This document shows, piece after piece, positions 8,992-16,906 of a stretch of DNA of 64,000 bases. Position numbers and translations under genes: made by a program. Positions within the stretch are counted from its first letter, which is position 1. Every line of letters begins with the position of its first letter. Where the stretch lies: assembly GCF_000759675.1 (NCBI RefSeq), contig NZ_BAWM01000152.1, positions 186,001-250,000 on the forward strand. Reading direction: 5' to 3'. The DNA comes from Neobacillus niacini (GTDB lineage: Bacteria > Bacillota > Bacilli > Bacillales > Cytobacillaceae). The notes under the pieces are model-generated. The model was not told the origin of the DNA. It searched no databases and saw nothing but the letters and a program-made list of their open reading frames with translations.

Positions 8992-9034
8992 CTTTTCATA
9001 AAATAACGTATTTTTTTCTGAGATTCCAAAACGA

Positions 9035-9343
9035 CTAAATAAAACCGAAGCCAAAACAGCCAAAACCCAAACCGAAACCGAAACAGCCAAAACCGAAGCA
9101 GCCACCACATCCGCCACAGCCGCCACAGCCGCCACAACGGAAACCGCCACAACCAAAACCAAAACCGCCACAACGTCCGAAGCCACCGCAACGACCAAAG
9201 CCTCCGCAACGACCACAGCCTCCACAACGACGCATATCACCAAACTGAAGCGCATCTTGGCTCTGATAATCTATAGGAATTAGCTGACCAACCTGGTAAT
9301 TATCCATCCCCAACATTTGTAAATCATTTTGAAAATTATGCAT
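9035..9343 (-). CDS. Heterocycloanthracin-like thiazole RiPP precursor peptide
   Basis: A 102-residue precursor. The leader is about residues 1-39 (acidic and amphipathic, with LIPIDYQSQDALQFGDMRR) and the core about 40-102. The core holds only Cys, Gly, Phe, Arg, Leu and Ile. It has 13 cysteines, at 40, 43, 46, 52, 58, 65, 70, 73, 76, 79, 82, 87 and 96, mostly in CGG or GFGC contexts, and no Ser or Thr, so only thiazoles can form. Arginines stop after residue 69 and the C-terminus is an FG-rich tail. ATG at 9343 is chosen because GGGGAGG lies 5 nt upstream; an earlier in-frame ATG at 9370 lacks a ribosome site. It fits the BA_2677/heterocycloanthracin precursor family. Its activity is unknown. 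Confidence 0.9.
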   Translation of the reverse strand: MHNFQNDLQMLGMDNYQVGQLIPIDYQSQDALQFGDMRRCGGCGRCGGFGRCGGFGRCGGFGFGCGGFRCGGCGGCGGCGGCFGFGCFGFGLGFGCFGFGFI

Positions 9344-9406
9344 TTTTTCCTCCCCTTTGTATTTATTCAACAGGATGCACCTGAATAGAGAGTGGAAACG
9401 AAGGTA

Positions 9407-9453
9407 ATTATGTCAGTTTGGTGTAAATCAAACTTTAAAGTACCACGAGTACT
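9407..9453 (-). promoter_or_regulatory. Putative promoter and two inverted-repeat operators before the precursor
   Basis: CATAAT on the minus strand (9412-9407) is a candidate -10. Just upstream lie AGTTTG-N8-CAAACT (9415-9434) and AGTAC-CACGA-GTACT (9439-9453), both perfect in their arms. Their adjacent placement over the -35 region suggests regulator binding. No regulator gene is next to the cluster. Confidence 0.4.
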
Positions 9454-9581
9454 CTCTTCATCAAATTATGATTTTTTTAGGTTGTTGCCACTAATTTAAC
9501 AGCCTATTTTTACGTTGAAGGTGTGAATAGAATATTGACCACTTTAAGAAGCATTTCGTAGTCAAAAGCTATTTTTAGAGC

Positions 9582-9609
9582 AAAAAAAGACCCCCAACCA
9601 TATCGGTTG
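9582..9609 (-). terminator. Terminator behind the rpsI fragment
   Basis: CAACC/GGTTG stem with T7 on the minus strand, placed as expected downstream of an rpsI stop codon. Confidence 0.65.
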
Positions 9610-9631
9610 CGAGCCTTTGAAACGCCAATAA

Positions 9632-9694
9632 TTAACGTTTTGAGAACTGAGGTGCACGACGAGCGCCTTTAAGGCCATACTTTTTTACGTTCTT
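9632..9694 (-). pseudogene. 3' fragment of rpsI (ribosomal protein S9), probable integration scar
   Basis: The minus strand reads KNVKKYGLKGARRAPQFSKR and a TAA stop, which is the universally conserved C-terminus of S9. No S9 body precedes it; the upstream sequence is AT-rich and full of stops. The 3' end of rpsI is a known target of some tyrosine-recombinase integrative elements in Firmicutes, so this is best read as an attachment-site remnant. The rest of rpsI must lie elsewhere in the genome. Confidence 0.75.
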
Positions 9695-9899
9695 TAATTT
9701 ATATATATTATGAAGAAAATCGAAACAATATAGTACCTAAGCAAGCCTGATTAAAAGGCTTTTTTAGGTTACATGATTCGCGGTCAAAATGCGGTCAAAA
9801 ATCAATTCGAATAGTTACATCATGCCGCCCATTCATTTTCATAAATAATAGAAGAAAATCTGTAATAAAAAACCTCTGTAAATCAACATTTTGTGAGTT

Positions 9900-10412
9900 T
9901 TATTTTAAATGAACTGAAATAGTTAATAAACAAGTCGAGGACAAACCCGAGGAAAAAAAAAGCATTAATAGCCCGTGAATTCCATACACATCTGGTTCTA
10001 AGAAATACGGATTAAATAAAAAATGTTCTAATTCTGCAGGCAAAACATCTCCAGCAGTTCTTATTTTACGTGTATATGGTTCACCATCGCCTGGATGAAC
10101 TTTAAGTTCGCCATCATCAAAAAAACGGAATAGTGCACTGGCATCTGTAACGGGGATATCTGGAATAATTTTCCCCGAACCATAAAAACAACTTACCAAG
10201 ACGAAAGGTCTAAAATTCAGGCTCTCAAGTTCCTCCATTTTTATGTTGAATCGATCACAAAATTCTTCTGGATTTCTCCTAATAAATAACTCTGCCTGCT
10301 CTGCTTGTTTAACACCAATATTAATTTTTTTATCTGCCCCCCAATAATCCTGTGGCTCAAGAGGTTCAAGTCGGTTCTTCAATTGTCCCAAAAATAAATA
10401 ATTACCCTTCAT
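9900..10412 (-). CDS. Hypothetical protein, probably a 5'-truncated nuclease-like remnant
   Basis: Not confidently recognised. The frame is open back to 10487 without a start. The residues just before the ATG read GQVDLIA, and with MKGNYLFLGQLKN after it the stretch resembles the core strands of NERD/PD-(D/E)xK-type nuclease folds, but with the expected acidic residues replaced. There is no ribosome site before ATG 10412. The C-terminal half (RPFVLVSCFYG, IPVTDASALFRFF) also fits the end of such proteins. It sits next to the rpsI scar, consistent with decaying mobile DNA. It may still be translated. Confidence 0.4.
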   Translation of the reverse strand: MKGNYLFLGQLKNRLEPLEPQDYWGADKKINIGVKQAEQAELFIRRNPEEFCDRFNIKMEELESLNFRPFVLVSCFYGSGKIIPDIPVTDASALFRFFDDGELKVHPGDGEPYTRKIRTAGDVLPAELEHFLFNPYFLEPDVYGIHGLLMLFFSSGLSSTCLLTISVHLK

Positions 10413-10591
10413 GGCTATAAGATCTACCTGTCCCCTATTGAGTTTAGGGAACAGGCAGCATAATTGGTGCTTTTTCGTTGTCTCATTTTAATAGGTCAGT
10501 TCACTTGTTAAAATCTTTCTCCTCACTCTTTACTTACTTTTATCGACAATTTTCTACTGTGGATAACAGGTATTGGTGGTTGTTATCTTTT

Positions 10592-11164
10592 TTAATAAAT
10601 TGCAATCATTATATCTGCATAAAATTTTAGAAACTCCTTAAAAAATGAGTGACTAACCTTCTTATTGGCTTGTTTTAAAAATGTATTGATTAAGGGTTGA
10701 ATATACTGTATTAAAAATTTATTTTCTAGTTCTTCCAGCTGTTGCAAATACACAAAATCATCTTCTTGATTTGCAGTAACTTGCTCCTTCAGTACAGAAC
10801 TTAAAAAGGCTGTTAAGCACCCGATATGATCAGGAAACCGATCAATTTCAAGCGGATACAAGAATCCGGTTTTTTCATAAAGATTAATAAGGCATAATAA
10901 ATTCATTTTTCGAGTTTCTTCATCTTCGATTTCTTGTGTATAGGAAGAGAAGTAAGGGGAGATAAAATGATCTCCTGGTATAAAAAAGTGATTATCATAC
11001 CATAACGAAACTTCCTCCCGGTTATATGAAGAATGAAATGGCAACTCTGCTTTCACTGCCTGAGGAATCTCCTCCATAATCTCTTCATATTTATCCCACT
11101 CTCCAAGCCAGATGTTTGTCATTATATTTAACATTGAGAGTTTTCCATATCGTTCTTCCATCAT
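10592..11164 (-). CDS. TorD/DmsD-family molybdoenzyme chaperone
   Basis: A helical protein of about 190 residues with the TorD-family signature region RFPDHIGCLTAFL (around residues 109-121 here). Such chaperones bind the Tat signal of a partner molybdoenzyme and hold export until cofactor is inserted. The gene follows the catalytic subunit by about 40 nt on the same strand and is the last gene of the operon. The start could be ATG 11164 (AAGGTG upstream) or TTG 11179. Sequence divergence in this family is high, so context carries much of the call. Confidence 0.8.
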   Translation of the reverse strand: MMEERYGKLSMLNIMTNIWLGEWDKYEEIMEEIPQAVKAELPFHSSYNREEVSLWYDNHFFIPGDHFISPYFSSYTQEIEDEETRKMNLLCLINLYEKTGFLYPLEIDRFPDHIGCLTAFLSSVLKEQVTANQEDDFVYLQQLEELENKFLIQYIQPLINTFLKQANKKVSHSFFKEFLKFYADIMIAIY

Positions 11165-11205
11165 GGTCTTCACCTTCAACCTTTTGTAGTGTACTACTGC
11201 AAAAC

Positions 11206-14200
11206 TTAAGCCTTCTCAATATCCACAAATACATCCTGCTGTGCCGGTCCACCTACTAAGAGATCAGCAAGGTATCCTTCAAAATAACTATCATCTTTAT
11301 CTGTCAGCGCATTAACTGAGAATCCGCCTCCCCTAGGTTTGGCATATCCTGATTCTTCGTGGAGTGGCTTGTTAAATTCGAATGGAGTGTGTCCATATTT
11401 TTCGGCTGGCTCCATTTTCTTTCCATCAACCGTTATAGTTTGTGACCCATATGCATAATGTCCGAAACTGAAGTTTGCTCCAACAACACCCGGCTTGATT
11501 CCCGGAGTAACCAATGCTCTTCCTTTAACCTTTGCACTACTCGATGCAATGTAAATTTCATCATTGGTTTGAATCCCTTTTATCTTGGCATCAACAGGAT
11601 TAATCCAGACATAATTCTCTGGCTTAATCTCACGGAGCCAGACGTTTCCTTCTGTTCGATGTGTAGCCATATTTCTGGATTTCCAGTTAATAAATTGAAG
11701 AGGTTTTGTTGGTTCATAGATTTTACCGTCATAGGTTTTAATCTCATCTGCAATCGGAACACCTTCAAAGAAGTCACCAGTATAAGCACTCTTAAAGCCA
11801 GCTGCCTTTTCATCATAGAAATGGACTTGCTTCGCCCACTGATATTTTAGCTTGTTGCCGATGTATTCATCTCCAACAGGCTCAAATCGGCCGCCACGAT
11901 TTAAAATATAGACAACCTTTTTCCATTCGTCCGGTTTTACAGCATTTTCAAGTGTTTGTATTTCAAAATACTTCCCTAAAGCATTCTTCCTTGCTTTTTC
12001 AAAAATAGATATTTCTTCTGAATTAGCATCCTGCACTGGCTTTTTACCATCATAAGCAATGTTGGCTATACGTTTTAAATAATAGTCCTCCGGAATGTTT
12101 AAAGCAGTTCCATCTTCAAATGCTTTTTCTCCCACTCCTGGAAGTCCCATTCTTTTTAATAAATCGATATATACTTGTTCTGTTGGACGTGCTTCTGGTA
12201 CTACTCTAGTAACAGGTTGAATCACACCAGCAAACTTATACTTTAGTATTGGGAAGATTTCATCCGTATTCCAACTTTCTAAATAAGCAAGGTCTGGAAG
12301 AACGAAATCGGCATATTTAGTGGTTTCTCCTATCATGACATCAGAAGAAACTACAAGTTCAACAACCTTCGGGTCACGAATAAATTTTGCTTGAATGTCT
12401 GAACGTGGTCCAGCCATAACTGGCGAAGTCCTATTGATAATGAGTCCTCTTAGTTTGTAAGGGTATCCTTCAGCTGCGCTTGGCAGAACGTCACCAATTA
12501 GCCGATTGCCAAGTGGGTACCATGGACGTTTGGCTGGATAACCGTCTTTAGCAAACAAAGATGTTTTTTCGTAAGCAATTTTATGACGAGTGATTGGTAT
12601 TCCCCAAGCCATATTTGCATTTGGTACAGTTTTAAGGTCATAGCGGCCCTCTGTTGTTTTGAACTTAGCCTCTAATACCGTGTCTCCACCCTTCCAGTCG
12701 TGATTTCCAACAAGATGGTTCAACATATTGATTGCACGGACATTATAGTAGCCATTTGAGTGCATGGCTGGGCCTCGGTAAGAATGAATGCCCACTTTCT
12801 TGCCGTGAGAAGTGAATTCACGGGCAAGCTGGATAATCTGTTCAACAGAAACATCACATAATTGTGAGTATTGCTCCATTGTTTTTTCCATCACTTTATC
12901 TTTAAAAACTTTAAAAACTGATTTTACTTTTATGCCATGGATAGTCGTATCTACATCTAGTTCACCATTTACTGCTTGCGTGTGAACGGTTGGTTTTCCG
13001 TTTTCTATGACAACCAATTCTTCGTCTCCGATTCCAAGATCCTTCGAAAGTATAAACGGCCGCTTTTTGTCACTAACATTTACTAAGAAGGAGGCATCAC
13101 TCCAAGTGGTTTCTCCATCTGCATTTGCAGCGCCCTGATTGGGATTCCTGAGGTAGATTTCATCAAAGCGATTATTTTCGATAATCCAGCGGCACATGGC
13201 CATCGCAAGTGCTCCGTCACCACCTGGCTTAATTGGAATCCATAAATGTGCCTTCTCTGCTGTTTTACTAAATCTTGGATCAACCACAACCATCTTCATG
13301 CCGCGCTCAATGGCATTGGTGATTTGTGGAGCAAAAGTAGTTGGTCCACGATTGGCAACCATAGGATTGGTACCCCAAATGATAACCATTTCAGCGTTAT
13401 CAAAATCCGGAATCATTCGCTGCTTTGGCTTCGCTGCATCATGTGATCTCGCGTTACCTACTACACTCATCACGCCGCAATAACCACCGTGATCATAGTA
13501 GTTTGCAGTTCCAAGACTACCAAGCGCAAGCCGTTCAATAAATTCACGGCGATGGCCAGCCAAAATTGCCAACTGATTTGCTTTTGGCCCAAAATCAGGA
13601 TGGTTAGTATCAATAAGAATATCCTTATATTTGCTGTCAAACTCAGCCTTTGTCATCTCTCCTGCATTCACAAGATTCCAATCAGCCATTACTGTGGCTT
13701 CAGGGGCAAACTTCCAAATATCCTTCAAGCCTGGAGTGCCAAGGTCTTTACTGCCTTCGAGAATTTCCTTATAAGCTTCTTCCCAGCTCACAGTTTTCCA
13801 GATACCACTTCCACGCTCACCAACACGCTTTAGTGGTTTTTGAATTCGGAAGGCATCATAGTTAGTCTGAATTCCTGCCTGCCCCTTTAAGCATGTACGA
13901 CCGCCACGGAATCCACGGCCAAGCTTTGCTACATCACCAGTCCCTTTCACAGCCTGTGCTACAGGAGTGTCGTAGTTTATATGTCCGAATCGAACCATAT
14001 TCATTGGACTGTACTGGTTACCAGCTATTTTCCTTACAATTGATGAATATGCTCCTCCAGCAGCACCTGTGGTGATATAAGCTTTGATTGTACAGGTTGT
14101 ATTACATTGCTGACATGAAGTGAAGATGACATTTTCAGCGGTATAATCCTGATAGTCAGTTCCTATCCCATGCGGTTCATCAATCCAAACTCCGCCCATA

Positions 14201-14304
14201 ACTTGTTTAATCGGTCCGACAAACGCGGGTCCCACAAGAGCAACAGCTCCAAAGCTCCCAAGTGCTTTTAAAAATCTGCGCCGATTCATTGCTTTATTTT
14301 CCAT
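11206..14304 (-). CDS. Tat-exported molybdopterin oxidoreductase, catalytic subunit (SrdA/TtrA-like)
   Basis: A 1032-residue member of the DMSO reductase superfamily, expected on the outer face of the membrane. The twin-arginine signal is NRRRFLKAL (residues 7-15) followed by a hydrophobic stretch. A [4Fe-4S] site is C64-x2-C67-x3-C71...C138. HGGYCGVMS supplies a likely molybdenum ligand, C276. The length and the B-C-A operon order match the selenate reductase SrdA of Bacillus selenatarsenatis and the tetrathionate reductase TtrA. Arsenate, polysulfide or thiosulfate reductase cannot be excluded. The ATG overlaps the membrane-subunit gene by 11 bp. The substrate is not readable from sequence. 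Confidence 0.88.
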   Translation of the reverse strand: MENKAMNRRRFLKALGSFGAVALVGPAFVGPIKQVMGGVWIDEPHGIGTDYQDYTAENVIFTSCQQCNTTCTIKAYITTGAAGGAYSSIVRKIAGNQYSPMNMVRFGHINYDTPVAQAVKGTGDVAKLGRGFRGGRTCLKGQAGIQTNYDAFRIQKPLKRVGERGSGIWKTVSWEEAYKEILEGSKDLGTPGLKDIWKFAPEATVMADWNLVNAGEMTKAEFDSKYKDILIDTNHPDFGPKANQLAILAGHRREFIERLALGSLGTANYYDHGGYCGVMSVVGNARSHDAAKPKQRMIPDFDNAEMVIIWGTNPMVANRGPTTFAPQITNAIERGMKMVVVDPRFSKTAEKAHLWIPIKPGGDGALAMAMCRWIIENNRFDEIYLRNPNQGAANADGETTWSDASFLVNVSDKKRPFILSKDLGIGDEELVVIENGKPTVHTQAVNGELDVDTTIHGIKVKSVFKVFKDKVMEKTMEQYSQLCDVSVEQIIQLAREFTSHGKKVGIHSYRGPAMHSNGYYNVRAINMLNHLVGNHDWKGGDTVLEAKFKTTEGRYDLKTVPNANMAWGIPITRHKIAYEKTSLFAKDGYPAKRPWYPLGNRLIGDVLPSAAEGYPYKLRGLIINRTSPVMAGPRSDIQAKFIRDPKVVELVVSSDVMIGETTKYADFVLPDLAYLESWNTDEIFPILKYKFAGVIQPVTRVVPEARPTEQVYIDLLKRMGLPGVGEKAFEDGTALNIPEDYYLKRIANIAYDGKKPVQDANSEEISIFEKARKNALGKYFEIQTLENAVKPDEWKKVVYILNRGGRFEPVGDEYIGNKLKYQWAKQVHFYDEKAAGFKSAYTGDFFEGVPIADEIKTYDGKIYEPTKPLQFINWKSRNMATHRTEGNVWLREIKPENYVWINPVDAKIKGIQTNDEIYIASSSAKVKGRALVTPGIKPGVVGANFSFGHYAYGSQTITVDGKKMEPAEKYGHTPFEFNKPLHEESGYAKPRGGGFSVNALTDKDDSYFEGYLADLLVGGPAQQDVFVDIEKA

Positions 14305-15571
14305 TATGGCTCACCTCTTCAGATGTTTCTTCAATTGGCAACAATAGTTCTCCAATTGAATAGATTAATAACCCCATTGCCACCACACCGACACTTACCA
14401 TCCATTCTTTTACAGTAGGAAAGTAATCTCCCCATGGCAGCTCGTGGAATACAGGTACAATAAGTGAGGGAACAACAATATTAAATCGGACCCCGATAAT
14501 GCCGACAACAATTAAAATTGCAGCAACCAACAGCGCATTGATATTTTGATTTGTTTTTTTCCAAAATACAATCGTAAGCGGAACAACCGCACCTAAAAAC
14601 ATTTGAACACCCCAGAAAGACCAGGAGAGATCACTTGCCATCATCGTCGCGAGTGTATCTAAATGCTCTATCTCTAAACCGTACCAGCCGGTCAGATATT
14701 CATAGAATTGAAGACCAAGGTCGATGATCAAAAATCCTGCCATTAATTTTGATAAGCTGATGATCATCTTTTGATCAATTGGTTTTTTCTGTACTTTTCT
14801 TTTAATGACATACATCGCTAATAGTAAGGCGGTGCCTGAAACCATGGCCGATACAACAAAGATAATCGGGAATATCGCTGTATTCCAAGCCGGCCTTGCT
14901 TTTACCATCGCAAAAATCGTACCAGTTCCACCATGGACCCCCAAAATGGCAATTGGAATTCCAATTGTTCCAAGAATCTTCATCCACATATGATCACGTT
15001 TCTTGGTTAATGTATTAATAGTGGAGTTCTTGGATGTTAAGAGTCTTGCAACAAATCCTTTTAGAGTATTTGTATTTGCAGCTCTAACAAGGTCCTCACG
15101 CATCGCAATATACAATTCAACCATCAATAGAGCAATATAAACAAGGTAAAAGTGAACTTCCCATCCAAGCGGTGAAGTGACATTCCAATAAATTATTGCG
15201 TTCATTAAGCGCTCAGGACGGCCTAAGTCCATTAGTACAAAGGTTAATGCTACAATCATACAGACAATAGCTGTAAACAGTGCTGCCTTACCAATTCTCT
15301 CGTACTCTTCCATTCCAAAAACATAGATGAGTGTAGATAAAAGGAAGGAACCGGCACTCAAACCAACAAAGAAAATATAAAAAGCTATCCATGCTCCCCA
15401 TGGCGTAATACTTGATAAATTCGTAGCAGAAAGGCCGGTAATCATTCGTTCTACAATAAAGTATCCCCCCGCCAAAAAGGCAACAGTAAGGGCTGAAATC
15501 CAGATTTTAAAAACCTTGGTATCCGTAGATTTTGTGGATTTGTGTTCCAATTTTAATGCTAGATTTGACAT
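14294..15571 (-). CDS. NrfD/PsrC-type membrane subunit (quinol oxidation)
   Basis: A 425-residue polytopic membrane protein with about ten hydrophobic helices, for example 26-45, 57-78, 97-118 and 395-414. Family members oxidise menaquinol and pass electrons through the Fe-S subunit to the molybdenum subunit. It lies between the Fe-S and catalytic genes, overlapping the latter by 11 bp. AGGAG lies 10 nt before the ATG. The arrangement corresponds to SrdC/TtrC. Confidence 0.88.
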   Translation of the reverse strand: MSNLALKLEHKSTKSTDTKVFKIWISALTVAFLAGGYFIVERMITGLSATNLSSITPWGAWIAFYIFFVGLSAGSFLLSTLIYVFGMEEYERIGKAALFTAIVCMIVALTFVLMDLGRPERLMNAIIYWNVTSPLGWEVHFYLVYIALLMVELYIAMREDLVRAANTNTLKGFVARLLTSKNSTINTLTKKRDHMWMKILGTIGIPIAILGVHGGTGTIFAMVKARPAWNTAIFPIIFVVSAMVSGTALLLAMYVIKRKVQKKPIDQKMIISLSKLMAGFLIIDLGLQFYEYLTGWYGLEIEHLDTLATMMASDLSWSFWGVQMFLGAVVPLTIVFWKKTNQNINALLVAAILIVVGIIGVRFNIVVPSLIVPVFHELPWGDYFPTVKEWMVSVGVVAMGLLIYSIGELLLPIEETSEEVSHNGK

Positions 15572-15584
15572 CGTTCATCAACTC

Positions 15585-16478
15585 CTATCTTAAATATATA
15601 ACACTTGGTTGTGTTCCCAATTCTTCCTTTAGGCGGAAGGCTCTAGGACTTGCTGCCAGTTTGGAGACAACACTATTTGGGTCATTAATATCACCAAAGA
15701 AACGAGCATCACCAATGCAGGTTTCAACGCAGGCTGGTTCTTCGCCTCTTTGAAGGCGGTGGAAACAGAAGCTGCATTTACGTACAGTACCAATTGGGGT
15801 CTTTCCTTTTTTTCGTTCACCACGCTCAACACCATATTCTGGGCTCGTAACATCATTGTAACCGGTCATTTCTTGCTCATAGCTATCACCAAAATCAAAG
15901 GAGCGTGCTCCATAAGGACAAGCGACAATGCAGTAACGACAGCCGATACAGCGGTCATTGTCAATCACAACAATCCCATTCTCCATTTTATAGGTTGCTC
16001 TTGTAGGACATACCTGAGCACATGCTGGTTTATCACATTGCATACATGGTCTTGGTAAATTCATAGCTTTAATGTTCGGAAATTCACCTTCCAGCGACTC
16101 CATCACGACATTATAGGATATCCCAGGCGGTGTCCGATTTTCTGCCTTACAAGAAACCGTACACGTATCGCAGCCAATACATTTTTGCAAATCAATGACC
16201 ATTACCCACTTTGGTCCCTTGTTAGTTTTCTTCGTATCAGGTGTATCAGAAGCATAATAACTGCCAAATTCCATCGTTAGGCTAGAAGAATACACCTTGT
16301 GAAAGTCATCAATCTTCATACTTCCATTGATGACTTTTCTTGCATCCCGCGCCATGTTTAACCCTAGCTTTGTATCGTACTGTGATTCATTTAATACCTT
16401 CTCTGCATTTGGTAGTTTTTGATCTACTATTTTGTCATAATCCCTAGGCTTCAAATCCCAATTTGAAAATAGCCCCAT
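15585..16478 (-). CDS. Four-cluster ferredoxin-type electron transfer subunit (SrdB/TtrB-like)
   Basis: A 297-residue protein with four cysteine groups suited to four [4Fe-4S] clusters: CIGCDTCTVSC, CMQCDKPACAQVC, CIGCRYCIVAC and CSFC...CVETC. It should wire the NrfD-type subunit to the catalytic subunit. It has no signal peptide of its own, so export with the Tat-bearing catalytic subunit is likely. A GAGGTGAGG ribosome site lies before the ATG, and the membrane-subunit gene starts 13 nt downstream. Confidence 0.9.
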   Translation of the reverse strand: MGLFSNWDLKPRDYDKIVDQKLPNAEKVLNESQYDTKLGLNMARDARKVINGSMKIDDFHKVYSSSLTMEFGSYYASDTPDTKKTNKGPKWVMVIDLQKCIGCDTCTVSCKAENRTPPGISYNVVMESLEGEFPNIKAMNLPRPCMQCDKPACAQVCPTRATYKMENGIVVIDNDRCIGCRYCIVACPYGARSFDFGDSYEQEMTGYNDVTSPEYGVERGERKKGKTPIGTVRKCSFCFHRLQRGEEPACVETCIGDARFFGDINDPNSVVSKLAASPRAFRLKEELGTQPSVIYLR

Positions 16479-16494
16479 TTCCTCACCTCATTTA

Positions 16495-16698
16495 CTAGTT
16501 CTCGATTTTCTTTATTTCCTTTAATTCCATTTCAACATCGTCAGCGATATCACTCGTAAGCTCTCTTGTTGATTTTTTAAACTCTTTTAATGTCTGCCCG
16601 AAAGCTTTCCCGATTTCAGGAAGCTTTTTGGGACCAAAAATAATTAGTGCTAGTGTAAGGATTAAAATCAAACCAGGAATACCTATATTGGAAAACAT
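16495..16698 (-). CDS. tatA: Tat translocase subunit TatA
   Basis: A 67-residue protein with one N-terminal membrane helix (PGLILILTLALIIF), the hinge FGPKKLPEIGKAFG and an amphipathic, charged tail, as in TatA/E. It is the first gene of the molybdoenzyme operon, 16 nt before the Fe-S gene, and presumably supplies Tat capacity for the large catalytic subunit. No tatC is present in the window, so a chromosomal TatC elsewhere must serve. Confidence 0.93.
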   Translation of the reverse strand: MFSNIGIPGLILILTLALIIFGPKKLPEIGKAFGQTLKEFKKSTRELTSDIADDVEMELKEIKKIEN

Positions 16699-16738
16699 AT
16701 CTTCACATCCTTTTGTAAATAATCTCTATTTTTATTAA

Positions 16739-16754
16739 TGCAAGTTGCGTGCCA
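16739..16754 (-). promoter_or_regulatory. Sigma-54 (SigL) promoter of the molybdoenzyme operon
   Basis: Minus strand TGGCACGCAACTTGCA fits the -24/-12 consensus TGGCAC-N5-TTGCW exactly. It lies about 40 nt upstream of the tatA ATG. The NtrC-type activator encoded just upstream is the natural partner. Confidence 0.88.
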
Positions 16755-16851
16755 ACTTTTTAGAAATGAGGAGAAAATATTATTTTTTCAAAAAAAAAAA
16801 CTCTCAAGCCCTTGTGCATTTTATGGATTTATAAACATGACATTATTGTGA

Positions 16852-16896
16852 ACAAAAAAAAACGACCTGAAGGGGATGATTTTTTCCCTTCGGTCG
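16852..16896 (-). terminator. Terminator of the sensor/activator operon
   Basis: Minus strand CGACCGAAGGG/CCCTTCAGGTCG stem followed by a long T run. It isolates the response-regulator transcript from the sigma-54 promoter downstream. Confidence 0.85.
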
Positions 16897-16906
16897 CATT
16901 GTATTT

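Noticed and set aside
8884..9255. Long Val/Ala-rich and Trp/Leu/Arg-rich open frames across the precursor
   Set aside because: They are frame shadows of the GC-rich Cys/Gly codons of the precursor, with no ribosome site or start of their own.
10428..10478. CCTGT...ACAGG hairpin near 10430 as a terminator
   Set aside because: It lies inside the open frame of the truncated nuclease-like gene and has no T run on the coding strand.
11206..14304. Firm naming as selenate reductase SrdA or tetrathionate reductase TtrA
   Set aside because: Operon order and motifs fit both, and sequence reading alone cannot assign the acceptor.
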